In this document: positions 37,309-46,545 of the stretch, piece by piece
Numbering within the stretch: the first letter of the stretch is position 1
Layout: each line of letters begins with the position of its first letter
Source: CBDCYS01 sp965226245
Lineage (GTDB): Bacteria > Acidobacteriota > Terriglobia > Bryobacterales > UBA6623
Length of the DNA stretch: 64,000 nucleotides
Reading direction: 5' to 3'
Assembly: GCA_965226245.1 (NCBI GenBank)
Contig: CBDDCL010000015.1
Coordinates: 2,418,001-2,482,000 of the forward strand
Notes under the pieces: generated by a model
What the model was told of the DNA's origin: nothing
The model's database searches: none
Seen by the model: only the letters and a program-made list of their open reading frames with translations
Translations under genes and position numbers: made by a program

Positions 37309-37715
37309 ATGATAGGCGTCCCTGAGCGCTGCTTCCACCCCCATGGCGAGCGCTCGCTCGATCCATTTGCCAACGCTTTTGCGGGTCATCTTCACGGCCC
37401 GCATAATCTCGGCGATCGTCTCGCCGCCATGATAGCGCCACAAAATCTCGGCTCGCTGCACCTCCCGAGGCGGAGCTTTCCGCGAACGACGCAACTGCTG
37501 CAAATGTTGGACCTCTTCGGGAGAGAGAACCAGTTAGGGTCGCTTCGATTTTCCTGCCACGCGTCCAGTCTAGCAGGAAACATTCCATATGGATATGTTT
37601 TAACGAAACGTTATACTAGCCGTTCGATCCGCACGACCATCTCGGTGTCGCTTTCCTCGATGGCGGCAACCGTAGGGGTTTTCAATCGCAGTTGTTTTCT
37701 GATAAAAGTTTGTAA

Positions 37716-38247
37716 CCTGAATTATGCACAGATTCGCTTTGCGAGTGCGGCTGCGTTCGTAGCGGCTTGACGGCCGTCGTAAGGTGGGAGCTCGGCAACT
37801 GGTCTTTTGGCTTCTCCGTCCCCGGTTTCCCCTCCCGCCCAGAATCCGCGTCGGCAAAACCCCGCTCCGAAGTGGCGTGTTTCCAGTACGTTGCGGCCAG
37901 TGCATAAAATTTTATGCATAGCGCATAGCCAGGCTCTCAGATCAACGCCCTCTCGACTACCGGCGGCAAGCCGCCGTAGGGAGTCGGCTTCCTGCCGCGG
38001 AAGTTGTCAAGGCGTGGATGCCCCGATTTTATTGGGCTGCGAGACCGTCACGGCTGGGCCTTGTTTGACGGCCCTTTGGGAGCTATGCTGTTTTCGCTTG
38101 GTAACCATTTGGGTGACCTCCTTTGGGTTGGCTGGTGAAGCTGGAATCTTTGCCAGCCTACCTTTTTACCCCATGTTTTCGGGCGTTCCCCAATGGTCCC
38201 TTGCGGCTCAGCCCTCCTCAGGTGCACCCCGCAATGCATAATTCAGG
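37716..38247. mobile_element. 532-bp non-autonomous element, copy 3
   Basis: Sequence appears identical to copies 1 and 2, with a 5-bp duplication tgtaa on both sides. It lies at the downstream edge of the HerA/TraG-like ATPase remnant. Confidence 0.88.
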
Positions 38248-38545
38248 TGTAACAGCACCTCGTTTCGGGCCTCCCTTCGTTGTTGCCATGGTTGACACAA
38301 CGAAGCATAGCCCATCCGGCGTGCTGTCCTCCTGCCCAGCTCTCGCCAGAGCTTTGGTTCAAGGTGCTTCCGCCGGGATCACACTTTTGGGAGAGGAGCC
38401 ATTTTTCAGAGCCGCGTTGGCCATGCTTCTCATCTTTCTCAATCGGGACACCGTAGTGAGTCCGCGAGTGCTCGATAATTTCAGCAGTCCAGTCAGTTTC
38501 AGGCTTTTTGGGTTTGTCGTAGGTGTCGTAGGTCTTCAGGCTGAA

Positions 38546-39572
38546 ATGGGGTATTTAGTTGACTCCAGTAGCCACAATATGTTGTGGTTGGGGGCATGAA
38601 GGAGGACTACCCCCGAAACCTCGTCGAGTTGGAAGCTCGATTCTCGACCGAGGAGGCGTGCCGGGAGTACCTGCTGAAGCTGCGCTGGCCGGAGGGGTTC
38701 GTGTGCCCGCGCTGTGGGATCCAGTCCTCATGGGCCAGCAAACGCAATCTGCTGCTCTGCGCCGACTGCGGTTACCAGGCCTCGGTGACGGCGGGCACGA
38801 TTTTCCAGGACACCCGCAAGCCCTTGACGTTGTGGTTCCGGGCGGCTTGGTGGGTGACAACGCAAAAAGGCGGGGCCAGCGCGCTGGAGTTGCAGCGGGT
38901 CTTGGGTTTGGGTAGCTATGTAACCGCCTGGACCTGGCTGCACAAGTTCCGCCGCGCCATGGTGCGCCCCGGTCGCAATCGGCTGGTCGGCCGGGTGGAG
39001 GTGGACGAAACGTATGTGGGCGGAGTCGAAGAGGGCGTCCGAGGTCGCGAAATGGTTGGCAAAGCGTTAGTTGCGGTTGCTGCCGAGGAGGATGGGCGCG
39101 GTATGGGTCGCATCCGGCTCCGTCGGATCGCGGATGCCTCAGCGGCGAGCTTGGAAGCCTTTGTCGAAGAAGCTATCCAACCTGGCAGCCTCGTGCACAC
39201 CGACGGCTGGGAAGGCTATGCGGGATTGGAGAACAAAGGATACCGCCATGAAGTCACCGTGCTGCGCGGGAAGCGGCAATCGGCGAGTAAGCTGCTGCCG
39301 AGAGTCCATCGTGTCGCCTCTCTGCTAAAGCGCTGGCTGTTGGGGACCCACCAGGGGGCTGTCAGTCACGAGTATTTGGACTACTACCTGGACGAGTTCA
39401 CGTTCCGCTTCAACCGGCGGACCTCACGGTCGCGCGGCAAACTTTTCTATCGCCTCCTCCAGCAGGCGGTCGCCGCCGACCCTGCTCCCTATAAGACAAT
39501 GGTCGAGGCCACCAGGGCCGGCACCCCCACCCCCAAGATGTAGTGGCTACTGGAGTCAACTAAATACCCCAT
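38546..39572 (+). mobile_element. IS1595-family element, copy 6 (1,027 bp)
   Basis: Flanked by caggctga on both sides (one extra a on the left). It is inserted in the ATPase fragment. Confidence 0.94.
38584..39543 (+). CDS. IS1595-family transposase, copy 6
   Basis: 319 residues, identical to copy 1, intact. Confidence 0.93.
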   Translation: MVGGMKEDYPRNLVELEARFSTEEACREYLLKLRWPEGFVCPRCGIQSSWASKRNLLLCADCGYQASVTAGTIFQDTRKPLTLWFRAAWWVTTQKGGASALELQRVLGLGSYVTAWTWLHKFRRAMVRPGRNRLVGRVEVDETYVGGVEEGVRGREMVGKALVAVAAEEDGRGMGRIRLRRIADASAASLEAFVEEAIQPGSLVHTDGWEGYAGLENKGYRHEVTVLRGKRQSASKLLPRVHRVASLLKRWLLGTHQGAVSHEYLDYYLDEFTFRFNRRTSRSRGKLFYRLLQQAVAADPAPYKTMVEATRAGTPTPKM

Positions 39573-40330
39573 CAGGCTGAAACTGTCTTGGGCTCTGCCG
39601 CTGCGACAGATTGCTTCTCCGATGGAAAGATTTTGAAGATCGTCATTGGTAAAGCCGCCGAAAACCTTTTGTAGGTAGTTGGCGTCATCAACCCCAACAC
39701 GGAAGGAGATCATGGTTCCCACGGCTCCGAAAATGGCTTCGGCGACTCCTCGATTGATCTGGCAGATGTATTGGTGAGCAAGGACCAGCCGGAGGTTGTA
39801 TTTACGGGCTTCAGTCAGAATCCTTTGGAAAGCGGAAGGATCGTCAGAGGTGTAGTTCTGGAACTCGTCAATGTATAGCGGAAACGGAGCGCGGGCATGT
39901 TCGGGCAATGCTGCCCGTCGCATCGCAGCTATTTGAATCTGGGAAATGATCAGTGCTCCCAAAACGTAGGAGCTGTCCAGCCCAACCTTCCCTGGGGGAG
40001 GTTGGCCAGAAAGATCTTTCGTCCTGCGAGGATATCAGAAAAGAAAACCTGGCTCTTCCGGGTTTGTAGTGGCTCAGGGGGCCAGCTCCAGCCCGCCGCA
40101 GTGGAAGTAGATGGCGTTGATGAAGTTCTGTTTGTTTCGGAACCCCCGGGCGGTGTACTTCACCCACTGCATCTTTGCATGCAAGGATTCGCTGGTCGCG
40201 TTGGTGAGGCGGTGGCGCAGGCAGGTCACGATGTTTCCAAACCGTCGCTGCAGCGAGGATGTCCGATAGTTCGTAGAAAGTAGCGACTCTCCAGTCCGAG
40301 CCGTTAGGCTCGGAGTGATGTTTTATTTTT

Positions 40331-41357
40331 ATGGGGTATTTAGTTGACTCCAGTAGCCACAATATGTTGTGGTTGGGGGCATGAAGGAGGACTACCCCCG
40401 AAACCTCGTCGAGTTGGAAGCTCGATTCTCGACCGAGGAGGCGTGCCGGGAGTACCTGCTGAAGCTGCGCTGGCCGGAGGGGTTCGTGTGCCCGCGCTGT
40501 GGGATCCAGTCCTCATGGGCCAGCAAACGCAATCTGCTGCTCTGCGCCGACTGCGGTTACCAGGCCTCGGTGACGGCGGGCACGATTTTCCAGGACACCC
40601 GCAAGCCCTTGACGTTGTGGTTCCGGGCGGCTTGGTGGGTGACAACGCAAAAAGGCGGGGCCAGCGCGCTGGAGTTGCAGCGGGTCTTGGGTTTGGGTAG
40701 CTATGTAACCGCCTGGACCTGGCTGCACAAGTTCCGCCGCGCCATGGTGCGCCCCGGTCGCAATCGGCTGGTCGGCCGGGTGGAGGTGGACGAAACGTAT
40801 GTGGGCGGAGTCGAAGAGGGCGTCCGAGGTCGCGAAATGGTTGGCAAAGCGTTAGTTGCGGTTGCTGCCGAGGAGGATGGGCGCGGTATGGGTCGCATCC
40901 GGCTCCGTCGGATCGCGGATGCCTCAGCGGCGAGCTTGGAAGCCTTTGTCGAAGAAGCTATCCAACCTGGCAGCCTCGTGCACACCGACGGCTGGGAAGG
41001 CTATGCGGGATTGGAGAACAAAGGATACCGCCATGAAGTCACCGTGCTGCGCGGGAAGCGGCAATCGGCGAGTAAGCTGCTGCCGAGAGTCCATCGTGTC
41101 GCCTCTCTGCTAAAGCGCTGGCTGTTGGGGACCCACCAGGGGGCTGTCAGTCACGAGTATTTGGACTACTACCTGGACGAGTTCACGTTCCGCTTCAACC
41201 GGCGGACCTCACGGTCGCGCGGCAAACTTTTCTATCGCCTCCTCCAGCAGGCGGTCGCCGCCGACCCTGCTCCCTATAAGACAATGGTCGAGGCCACCAG
41301 GGCCGGCACCCCCACCCCCAAGATGTAGTGGCTACTGGAGTCAACTAAATACCCCAT
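40331..41357 (+). mobile_element. IS1595-family element, copy 7 (1,027 bp)
   Basis: An exact 8-bp duplication ttattttt flanks it (40323-40330, 41358-41365). It lies in the leader of the IS256 transposase gene, 26 bp before the ATG. The empty version of this site is present at 63720-63750. Confidence 0.97.
40369..41328 (+). CDS. IS1595-family transposase, copy 7
   Basis: 319 residues, identical to copy 1, intact. Confidence 0.93.
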   Translation: MVGGMKEDYPRNLVELEARFSTEEACREYLLKLRWPEGFVCPRCGIQSSWASKRNLLLCADCGYQASVTAGTIFQDTRKPLTLWFRAAWWVTTQKGGASALELQRVLGLGSYVTAWTWLHKFRRAMVRPGRNRLVGRVEVDETYVGGVEEGVRGREMVGKALVAVAAEEDGRGMGRIRLRRIADASAASLEAFVEEAIQPGSLVHTDGWEGYAGLENKGYRHEVTVLRGKRQSASKLLPRVHRVASLLKRWLLGTHQGAVSHEYLDYYLDEFTFRFNRRTSRSRGKLFYRLLQQAVAADPAPYKTMVEATRAGTPTPKM

Positions 41358-41383
41358 TTATTTTTTTAAAAAGGAGAGTCGCT

Positions 41384-42673
41384 ATGAAGAAACGATACCA
41401 GATCGACCGCGAACAAGCCGTTCGCCAATTCCACAAGCAAGCCGAAGAATCCGGGCAAGAACTGCAACTGCACTTGCCGCTCAAAGAAGTCGCCGCCGCC
41501 CTGCAGCAAAGTGTCGGTGAGTTGATGCGCCAGGCAGGGCTGGATCTGATGCAGCTCATCATGGACAACGAAGTGCGCCAGCTCGCTGGCGAGCACTACC
41601 AGCGGCGCCAAGCCGAGCAGCCCTACCGCTGGGGCCGCGAGAAAGGCTTCCTCGTCGTGGATGGACAGAAGGTCCCCATTCAGCGTCCGCGGCTGCGCAG
41701 CGACGACGGTCACGAACAACCCTTGGGCAGCTATGAATTGTTCCGCCGCTGCGAGCCGCTCGACGACGCCGTTTGGGACAAGCTCATGCTGGGGCTCTCG
41801 ACGCGGAATTACTCCCAAGCCGTGCGGGAGTTTGCCGCCGCCTATGGCATCGAAAAGTCAGCGGTGAGTGAGCGTTTCGTGCGCACTAGCCGCGAGAAAT
41901 TGCAGGCACTTTTAGAACGCCCTCTCGACAAACTCAAACTCTGCGCCATCTACATCGACGGCATTGAGTTCAAGGGCCAGCACCTGGTCGCGGCGCTGGG
42001 AGTCGCTATAGACGGGTCGAAAACGGTTTTGGGGCTGCGGCAGGGAGCGAGCGAGAACACCACGGTGGTCGGCGAATTACTGCAGGATTTGGCCGGGCGC
42101 GGCGTCGATTTCTCGGCGCCGATGCTCTATGTGCTCGACGGCGCGAAGGCGCTCACCAAGGCGGTCCCTAAGCAGGCGGGCAAGACGGCGCTGATCCAGC
42201 GCTGTCAAATGCACAAGCGCCGCAATGTGAGCGGTCATTTGCCGCAGCAATACCGCGAATCGGTGGACCGCAAGATGGCGAACGCTTATGCCATGTCGAG
42301 CTATGAGGATGCCAACACGGCCTTGGAGAAGCTGCATCGCGAGTTGCTGGAGTTGAACCCGTCGGCGGCTCGTTCGCTCGAAGAAGGGAGGGAGCAAACG
42401 CTGGCGGTGCACCGGCTCGGACTCGACGACTTGTTGCGTTGTACGCTGGCGACGACGAACCCGATCGAGTCAGCCTTTTCGGTGGTGGACCGCATCTGCG
42501 GACGAGTGAAGCGCTGGCGGGGAGGCGATCAACGCGAGCGCTGGGCGGGAGCGGGTCTGTGGCTGGCGGAGAAAAGCTTCCGGCGCGTCAAGGGCTACCG
42601 CCACTTGCCGAAATTACTCGACCAGCTCGCCAGACTGTCGACGACGCCACCGGCCCAGGCCCAAGCGGCGTAA
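41384..42673 (+). CDS. IS256-family (Mutator-type) transposase
   Basis: 429 residues with a clear aaaaaggagag RBS. Features are KLCAIYIDGIEFKGQHLV (first Asp), PMLYVLDGAKALTKAV (second Asp), CQMHKRRNVSGHLP (C-x2-H) and the downstream TNPIESAFSVVDRICGRVKR with the Glu. The reading frame is complete; IS1595 copy 7 sits in its leader and may cut it off from its promoter. Confidence 0.92.
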   Translation: MKKRYQIDREQAVRQFHKQAEESGQELQLHLPLKEVAAALQQSVGELMRQAGLDLMQLIMDNEVRQLAGEHYQRRQAEQPYRWGREKGFLVVDGQKVPIQRPRLRSDDGHEQPLGSYELFRRCEPLDDAVWDKLMLGLSTRNYSQAVREFAAAYGIEKSAVSERFVRTSREKLQALLERPLDKLKLCAIYIDGIEFKGQHLVAALGVAIDGSKTVLGLRQGASENTTVVGELLQDLAGRGVDFSAPMLYVLDGAKALTKAVPKQAGKTALIQRCQMHKRRNVSGHLPQQYRESVDRKMANAYAMSSYEDANTALEKLHRELLELNPSAARSLEEGREQTLAVHRLGLDDLLRCTLATTNPIESAFSVVDRICGRVKRWRGGDQRERWAGAGLWLAEKSFRRVKGYRHLPKLLDQLARLSTTPPAQAQAA

Positions 42674-43005
42674 ACTACAAGTTCTGGAGAGCCGCGCGTT
42701 TCAACGGAATTCTGGACATGCTCATGCAGCATCCGCCCCACTTCCATCATGGGTTGCAGGCGGCTGCGTGACGCCCGGTTGTACCACCATCGAAAGTGTT
42801 TGCGGGCTGGCCGCTCGTAGCGGTAGTCGAAAAACGCCATCATTGTTTCCTTCAAAGCCCAGGCCCGCGCTGTCTTCCATCCGCTGTCCCGCAAGGCAGC
42901 AAAAGCTCGCCGCTCTTGGGCTCCATCCGCGCCGGATGCCGTAACCAGTCGTAACGAGGGATTCCACATGTCCATGGCGACCGTGTCAACGCCAAGTAGA
43001 AATGT

Positions 43006-43511
43006 CCTATCCGCTGCCAAGTAGAAATGTCCGGTCTGGGCCGGGTGGCGAGAGAGGCGATGGTAAAGTGTTGGCTGTGGAGGGCCGGGTCGCGCCGACT
43101 CTCCATGCCCAAGGCCGAGGCGGCGGGGCTGGCTCCGCAGCAAGCGGCTGATGCACAGGACCCTCTGGCCTCCCCGTCAGAGGGTTTTGTGTTGCTGCAC
43201 TCTCCGATCCCGCCCTGCTGCGCGGGGAGTTGCGGCCTGGCCCCCGCCTTCACTGTGGGAAGCGCGCACCCGTTGGCTGTCACGCTCGGTGTGAGTGCTG
43301 CCTTCCCATGCGGCCTGCTCACAGCCGCCGCTGTGTTTGCAAACAGGATTGCTTTGGTGAAGTCTCGGAGCTGAGGCCTTGGGCTGAGACAACGCGACGA
43401 TCGCCGGGCGCCGTTTGCCCGGCGCTCCCAATGAAGTTTTGGCTGGGCAGCGGCCGCTAGCTCAGCGCATCGGCTGGGGCCTCGTCCCGCGTCCTACGTC
43501 GGATTCTCAAC
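43006..43511. other. IS-end debris and unassigned sequence
   Basis: Two close copies of gccaagtagaaatgtcc occur at about 43010-43040; similar motifs recur at 63620-63655. These look like terminal repeats of an IS that has been lost. ORFs over the rest are overlapping, low-quality frames on both strands; I see no gene. Confidence 0.5.
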
Positions 43512-44174
43512 TTGGCTGTGAAGCATAAACAGCTACCGTTCAGTCCGTGTCAGGCAGTCGAGTTTCCGGTTCGTGTCAGTGATACGACTCGCAAGCCGCA
43601 CTACATGACAGCGAGTGAGCAGGCACGGATTGAGTTCTTCGCCCCGAGCTATTTGAAGCATGCCATCGTCATCCTCGTGGAGATGGGGCTCCGACCCTAA
43701 AAGGAGCTGATGCCCATGATGAAGTCGCGGGTGGATCTCGCAAATTGTTTAGTCCACATACGTGATTCCAAGACGCCGGAAGGGGTGGCGGACATGCCGT
43801 TGACCGAGGTGGCGTATGAGGCCATCAAAGTTCAGATTGAACAGACGCCGGGTTCGGACTATCTGTTTCCAACACCCAGCAAGAGAGCCACGAAGCCCTA
43901 CATCAGCAGCCTAAAGAAGTCTTGGGCATCCACCTTGCGGAGAGCAGGCGTGCAGCACTTCTCGCTGTACGAATTGCGTCACACGTTCGCAACGTGTCTG
44001 AGCGCCGCCGGCGTGGCGGACCACTTCGTGACACTGATGCTACGACAGAGTGACTCTCAGGTGTTCAAGCGCTACAGCCAAGCGAAGCTGAACATGATGC
44101 GCGAAGCGCTCGCTCGGATGGACCGGCACGCCAACGAACATGCAGAGACTTTTGGAACGCCAAAGCCGAACTGA
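43512..44174 (+). pseudogene. tyrosine integrase, 5'-truncated with an in-frame stop
   Basis: One frame holds HKQLPFSPCQAVEFPVRV, then IVILVEMGLRP, TAA, KELMPMMKSRVDLANCLVHI and the catalytic end LYELRHTFATCLSAAGVADH and VFKRYSQAKLNMM. The stop at 43698-43700 replaces what is normally an aromatic codon before KEL, so it is one substitution away from open. The N-terminal core-binding domain is missing. It lies 112 bp before a tRNA-Arg gene, the usual place for an element's integrase. Confidence 0.82.
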
Positions 44175-44286
44175 CCGACTTTTGGCACACTTTTGGAACA
44201 CGTTGGTAGATTAAAGTAAGATAGATCACGCTAGACTAACCATGGGAAATGGTGAGGCAGTTAAAAAAAAAAGAGTTAATGGTTAT

Positions 44287-44363
44287 GGGCTCGTAGCTCA
44301 GTTGGATAGAGCGGCCGCCTCCTAAGCGGCAGGTCGCCGGTTCGAATCCGGCCGAGCCTACCA
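44287..44363 (+). tRNA. tRNA-Arg (anticodon CCT)
   Basis: A 77-nt cloverleaf including CCA: acceptor gggctcg/cgagcct, D arm gctcagttggatagagc, anticodon stem ccgc/gcgg with loop ctcctaa (CCT), T arm ccggttcgaatccgg. It reads AGG codons. The integrase remnant is just upstream, so this is a likely attachment site. Confidence 0.96.
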
Positions 44364-44475
44364 TATTCTTGCCCCTCCTGCGAAGCCGCCGTGGCGGGCG
44401 AGCGGCTTCCCGGACCAATCAGCCCACTCACCCGACGGCCTATAATATGGCCGGGTTCCCAATCGGGAGACGTCG

Positions 44476-46326
44476 ATGGTATACCTCAATCGAAGTTCGG
44501 TATTCGCGGTCGTGTTGATTGTCTCTACAGCAGTGCTTTCTCGGAGCGCGGAGGAACGGCCGTTCTGGCGTCCGGTTGTGATGGGCGCCAGCGGCTTGGT
44601 AGCCGCCGAGCACCCGCTTGAAGCCCGGGCGGCCATCCAGATTCTCGAACAAGGCGGCAACGCCATCGATGCGGCTGTCGCGGCGTTCTACATGACGAGT
44701 GTTGTCGAGCAGCACCAGGCTGGCATCGGCGGGGATGGCTTCATCCTGGCCTACATCGCCAAGGAAGACAAAGTAGTCTTCTTCAATGGCACCGGTCCGG
44801 CGCCCAAGCTGGCTACTCGGGAGTTTTATGAAAAACACGGAGGTATTCCCGATGCGGGGCCTCTGTCAACCGACGTCCCGGGAGCGCTGGGTGGATTCGA
44901 CCTGGCCTGGAAGAAATACGGCACGAAAGACTACAAGGTTCTGCTTCAGCCGGCCATCGATGCGGCGAACGGGCACCCCTTGTCGTTTTGGGCGGCGTCG
45001 CAGCACGCCAGAAATCTTGAAAAGATCTCGCCCTATCCCAGCTCGATGGCGGTTCTGACGATTGGCGGCAAGGCGCCCCGCCCGGGCCACCTGCTGGTCC
45101 AGAAAGATCTGGCACGGTCGCTCGAGACGATTGCGAGCGAGGGAGCCGATGCCTTCTATCGCGGCAGACTGGCGCGGCTGTCCGCCGATTTCTACAAGAA
45201 GCAAGGCGGCCTGCTGCGTTACGAAGACTTGGCGTCCTATCAAGCCGAGCAGTCCGAGCCCATCAAGACCAGCTTCCGGGGACTGGAAGTCTACCAGAGC
45301 GCTCCGAACTCGCAGGGGATTGTGATGCTGATGGCGCTCAACGTCCTCGAAGGCTACGATCTCAAAGCGCTGGGTCACAACTCGCCTGAGTACCTGCACT
45401 TGGTGACCGAGGCGCTCAAGCTGGCCTTCGCCGACCGCAACGAGTACATCGCCGATCCCCGGTTTGTGAAAAACATTCCGGTGGACGAGCTGCTATCGAA
45501 AAGATATGCTGGCAAACGCCGCGAGCTGGTGCGGCACGGCCGCGCCATGAAAGGGGCGCCTCCTCCGGGCGATCCGCGAAGCATGAATGCGGTTGCGGAG
45601 GGCCGCAAAGTAACGTACGAGGACGGACCGCGTCCGCTTGAAACGGCCACCGGCGGAGACGACGGAGGCGGTGAGACATCTTCGTTTTCAATTGCGGACC
45701 AGTTCGGGAACCTGGTCTCGGTGACTCATAGCGTGAATGCCGGTTTCGGAAGCGGCATGATTGTTCCAGGCGGGGGTTATGTGCTCAACGACCGCATGCC
45801 GTATTTCAGCCTGGATCCGAATGACGTCAACGTACTTGTCCCGGGCAAGCGCACGCGCCACACCGTCAACCCGGCGCTGGCGCTAAAGAACGGTAAGCCT
45901 TACTTGGCGTGGAATACGCCGGGGGGCGACAACCAGCCGCAAGCGATGCTTCAGGCGTTCCTTAACGTCGTCGTCTTTGGGATGAACGTGCAGCAAGCCG
46001 TGGAAGCCGCCACCGTGACCAGTTCCGCGTTTGCCGCTTCGATGCACCCGCAGCCGGTCAAAGGGAAGCTCACGATGCCCCGCGTGCTCGCCGACAGCCC
46101 GGCGCGGGGGGCCGATAGAGACGCAGCTTCGGGCAAAGAATCGCAAACCGTCGCCGAGGCCCTGGCCGCCAAGGGGCACCGTGTGGAAATCGGCGAGTTG
46201 CAGCAACCCTACGAGCAGTCGGCATCCGGAGCCGGAGCCGTCAAGCTGGTCATGATCGATCCCGAGACCGGCGTCATGCATGGGGGCGTGAGCCCGGCGA
46301 AAGACGACTACGTGCTCGGTTGGTAG
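44476..46326 (+). CDS. ggt: gamma-glutamyltransferase
   Basis: A 616-residue protein with a signal peptide (about residues 1-25, VFAVVLIVSTAVLSRSAEE). Residues 40-85 give the family start (GLVAAEHPLEARAAIQILEQ, GGNAIDAAVAA). The autoprocessing nucleophile Thr is in GGGETSSFSIADQFGNLVS near residue 400, followed by NAGFGSGMIVPGGGYVLND and a late GVMHGGVSPAKDD. It cleaves gamma-glutamyl bonds such as glutathione in the periplasm after self-cleavage. Length is normal for the family. A hairpin terminator follows. Confidence 0.94.
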   Translation: MVYLNRSSVFAVVLIVSTAVLSRSAEERPFWRPVVMGASGLVAAEHPLEARAAIQILEQGGNAIDAAVAAFYMTSVVEQHQAGIGGDGFILAYIAKEDKVVFFNGTGPAPKLATREFYEKHGGIPDAGPLSTDVPGALGGFDLAWKKYGTKDYKVLLQPAIDAANGHPLSFWAASQHARNLEKISPYPSSMAVLTIGGKAPRPGHLLVQKDLARSLETIASEGADAFYRGRLARLSADFYKKQGGLLRYEDLASYQAEQSEPIKTSFRGLEVYQSAPNSQGIVMLMALNVLEGYDLKALGHNSPEYLHLVTEALKLAFADRNEYIADPRFVKNIPVDELLSKRYAGKRRELVRHGRAMKGAPPPGDPRSMNAVAEGRKVTYEDGPRPLETATGGDDGGGETSSFSIADQFGNLVSVTHSVNAGFGSGMIVPGGGYVLNDRMPYFSLDPNDVNVLVPGKRTRHTVNPALALKNGKPYLAWNTPGGDNQPQAMLQAFLNVVVFGMNVQQAVEAATVTSSAFAASMHPQPVKGKLTMPRVLADSPARGADRDAASGKESQTVAEALAAKGHRVEIGELQQPYEQSASGAGAVKLVMIDPETGVMHGGVSPAKDDYVLGW

Positions 46327-46358
46327 GCGTGGCGGAAGTTCGGAAAGCAGAAACAGAG

Positions 46359-46378
46359 GCCCAGGCGGAAGCCTGGGC
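46359..46378 (+). terminator. hairpin after ggt
   Basis: gcccaggc, a ggaa tetraloop, then gcctgggc: a perfect 8-bp GC stem 32 bp after the stop. No T-tract follows. The remaining stretch to the IS at about 46546 holds no gene. Confidence 0.6.
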
Positions 46379-46545
46379 TCAAGGGGGTCAACTCCTCCAC
46401 AAGCAACGATCTTCAAAAGCGCCGAATCCGCCCTGTTCGGCTCCGGCTGGTCCGGGTTAGGACATACGGACGTTTGATAGCATGGAGAACTTCAACTGAA
46501 GGCTATCTGGCGGCCGCTGCCGTGCCGCCTGCGAATTCAGCGAAG

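Larger units (their letters stand above)
34913..37560 (-). pseudogene. IS630-family transposase, decayed and split
   Basis: Compared with the intact copy, the start codon is GTG and a stop appears after seven more codons (AGKSKRP, stop). About 38 residues are missing after QLGYAA, and small deletions remove HEY and TA. The conserved DDE parts VITVSVDEKPGVQ, LILDNHSSHIS and NIVETLFGKMAR remain readable. It was dead before or after IS1380 entered. Confidence 0.85.
34884..37616 (-). mobile_element. degenerate IS630-family element, interrupted by an IS1380 element
   Basis: The outer ends are GTATAATATTTCATTAAAAG on the left and the matching inverted end near 37616, with TA on both sides (34882-34883, 37617-37618), the IS630/mariner target. 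An intact relative is at 60924-62153. The IS1380 element occupies 35675-37308. Confidence 0.85.
38253..40073 (-). pseudogene. HerA/TraG-like DNA-translocating ATPase, C-terminal fragment, split by IS1595 copy 6
   Basis: The fragment reads VFFSDILAGRKIFLANLPQG, then after a one-base shift LDSSYVLGALIISQIQIAAM, the Walker-B-like FPLYIDEFQNYTSDD and LRLVLAHQYICQINRGV. After removing the IS and one caggctga copy it continues QDSFSLKTYDTYDKPKKPE. This is the C-terminal ATPase half of a FtsK/HerA/TraG-type pump found on conjugative or defence islands. The shift sits in ttgggctgg (one g short). The N-terminus is lost next to the ISL3 remnant. Confidence 0.75.
40255..42723 (+). mobile_element. IS256-family element, interrupted by IS1595 copy 7
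   Basis: The left end gaggatgtccgatagttc is shared exactly with the second copy at 63656. The right end near 42723 is an imperfect inverted match (gagcatgtcc). No perfect target duplication is visible; the flanks share tgcagc. Without the IS1595 insert it would be about 1.43 kb. Confidence 0.8.
40079..43005 (-). pseudogene. ISL3-family transposase remnant, split by IS256
   Basis: The upstream part (about 43005-42724) reads VDTVAMDMWNPSLRLVTA, then AWALKETMMAFFDYRYERPA and RMLH. The downstream part (40254-40079) reads LQRRFGNIVTCLRHRLTNAT, then KMQWVKYTARGFRNKQNFIN and HCGGLELAP with a stop. These are consecutive pieces of the ISL3 (IS204/IS1001) DDE domain. The N-terminal zinc-binding part is absent and a stretch after AMDMW is deleted. 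Confidence 0.82.

Noticed and set aside
36892..37770. 292-residue plus-strand ORF running from the IS1380 through to the 532-bp element
   Set aside because: It is an out-of-frame reading of the IS1380 transposase joined to antisense IS630 and element sequence.
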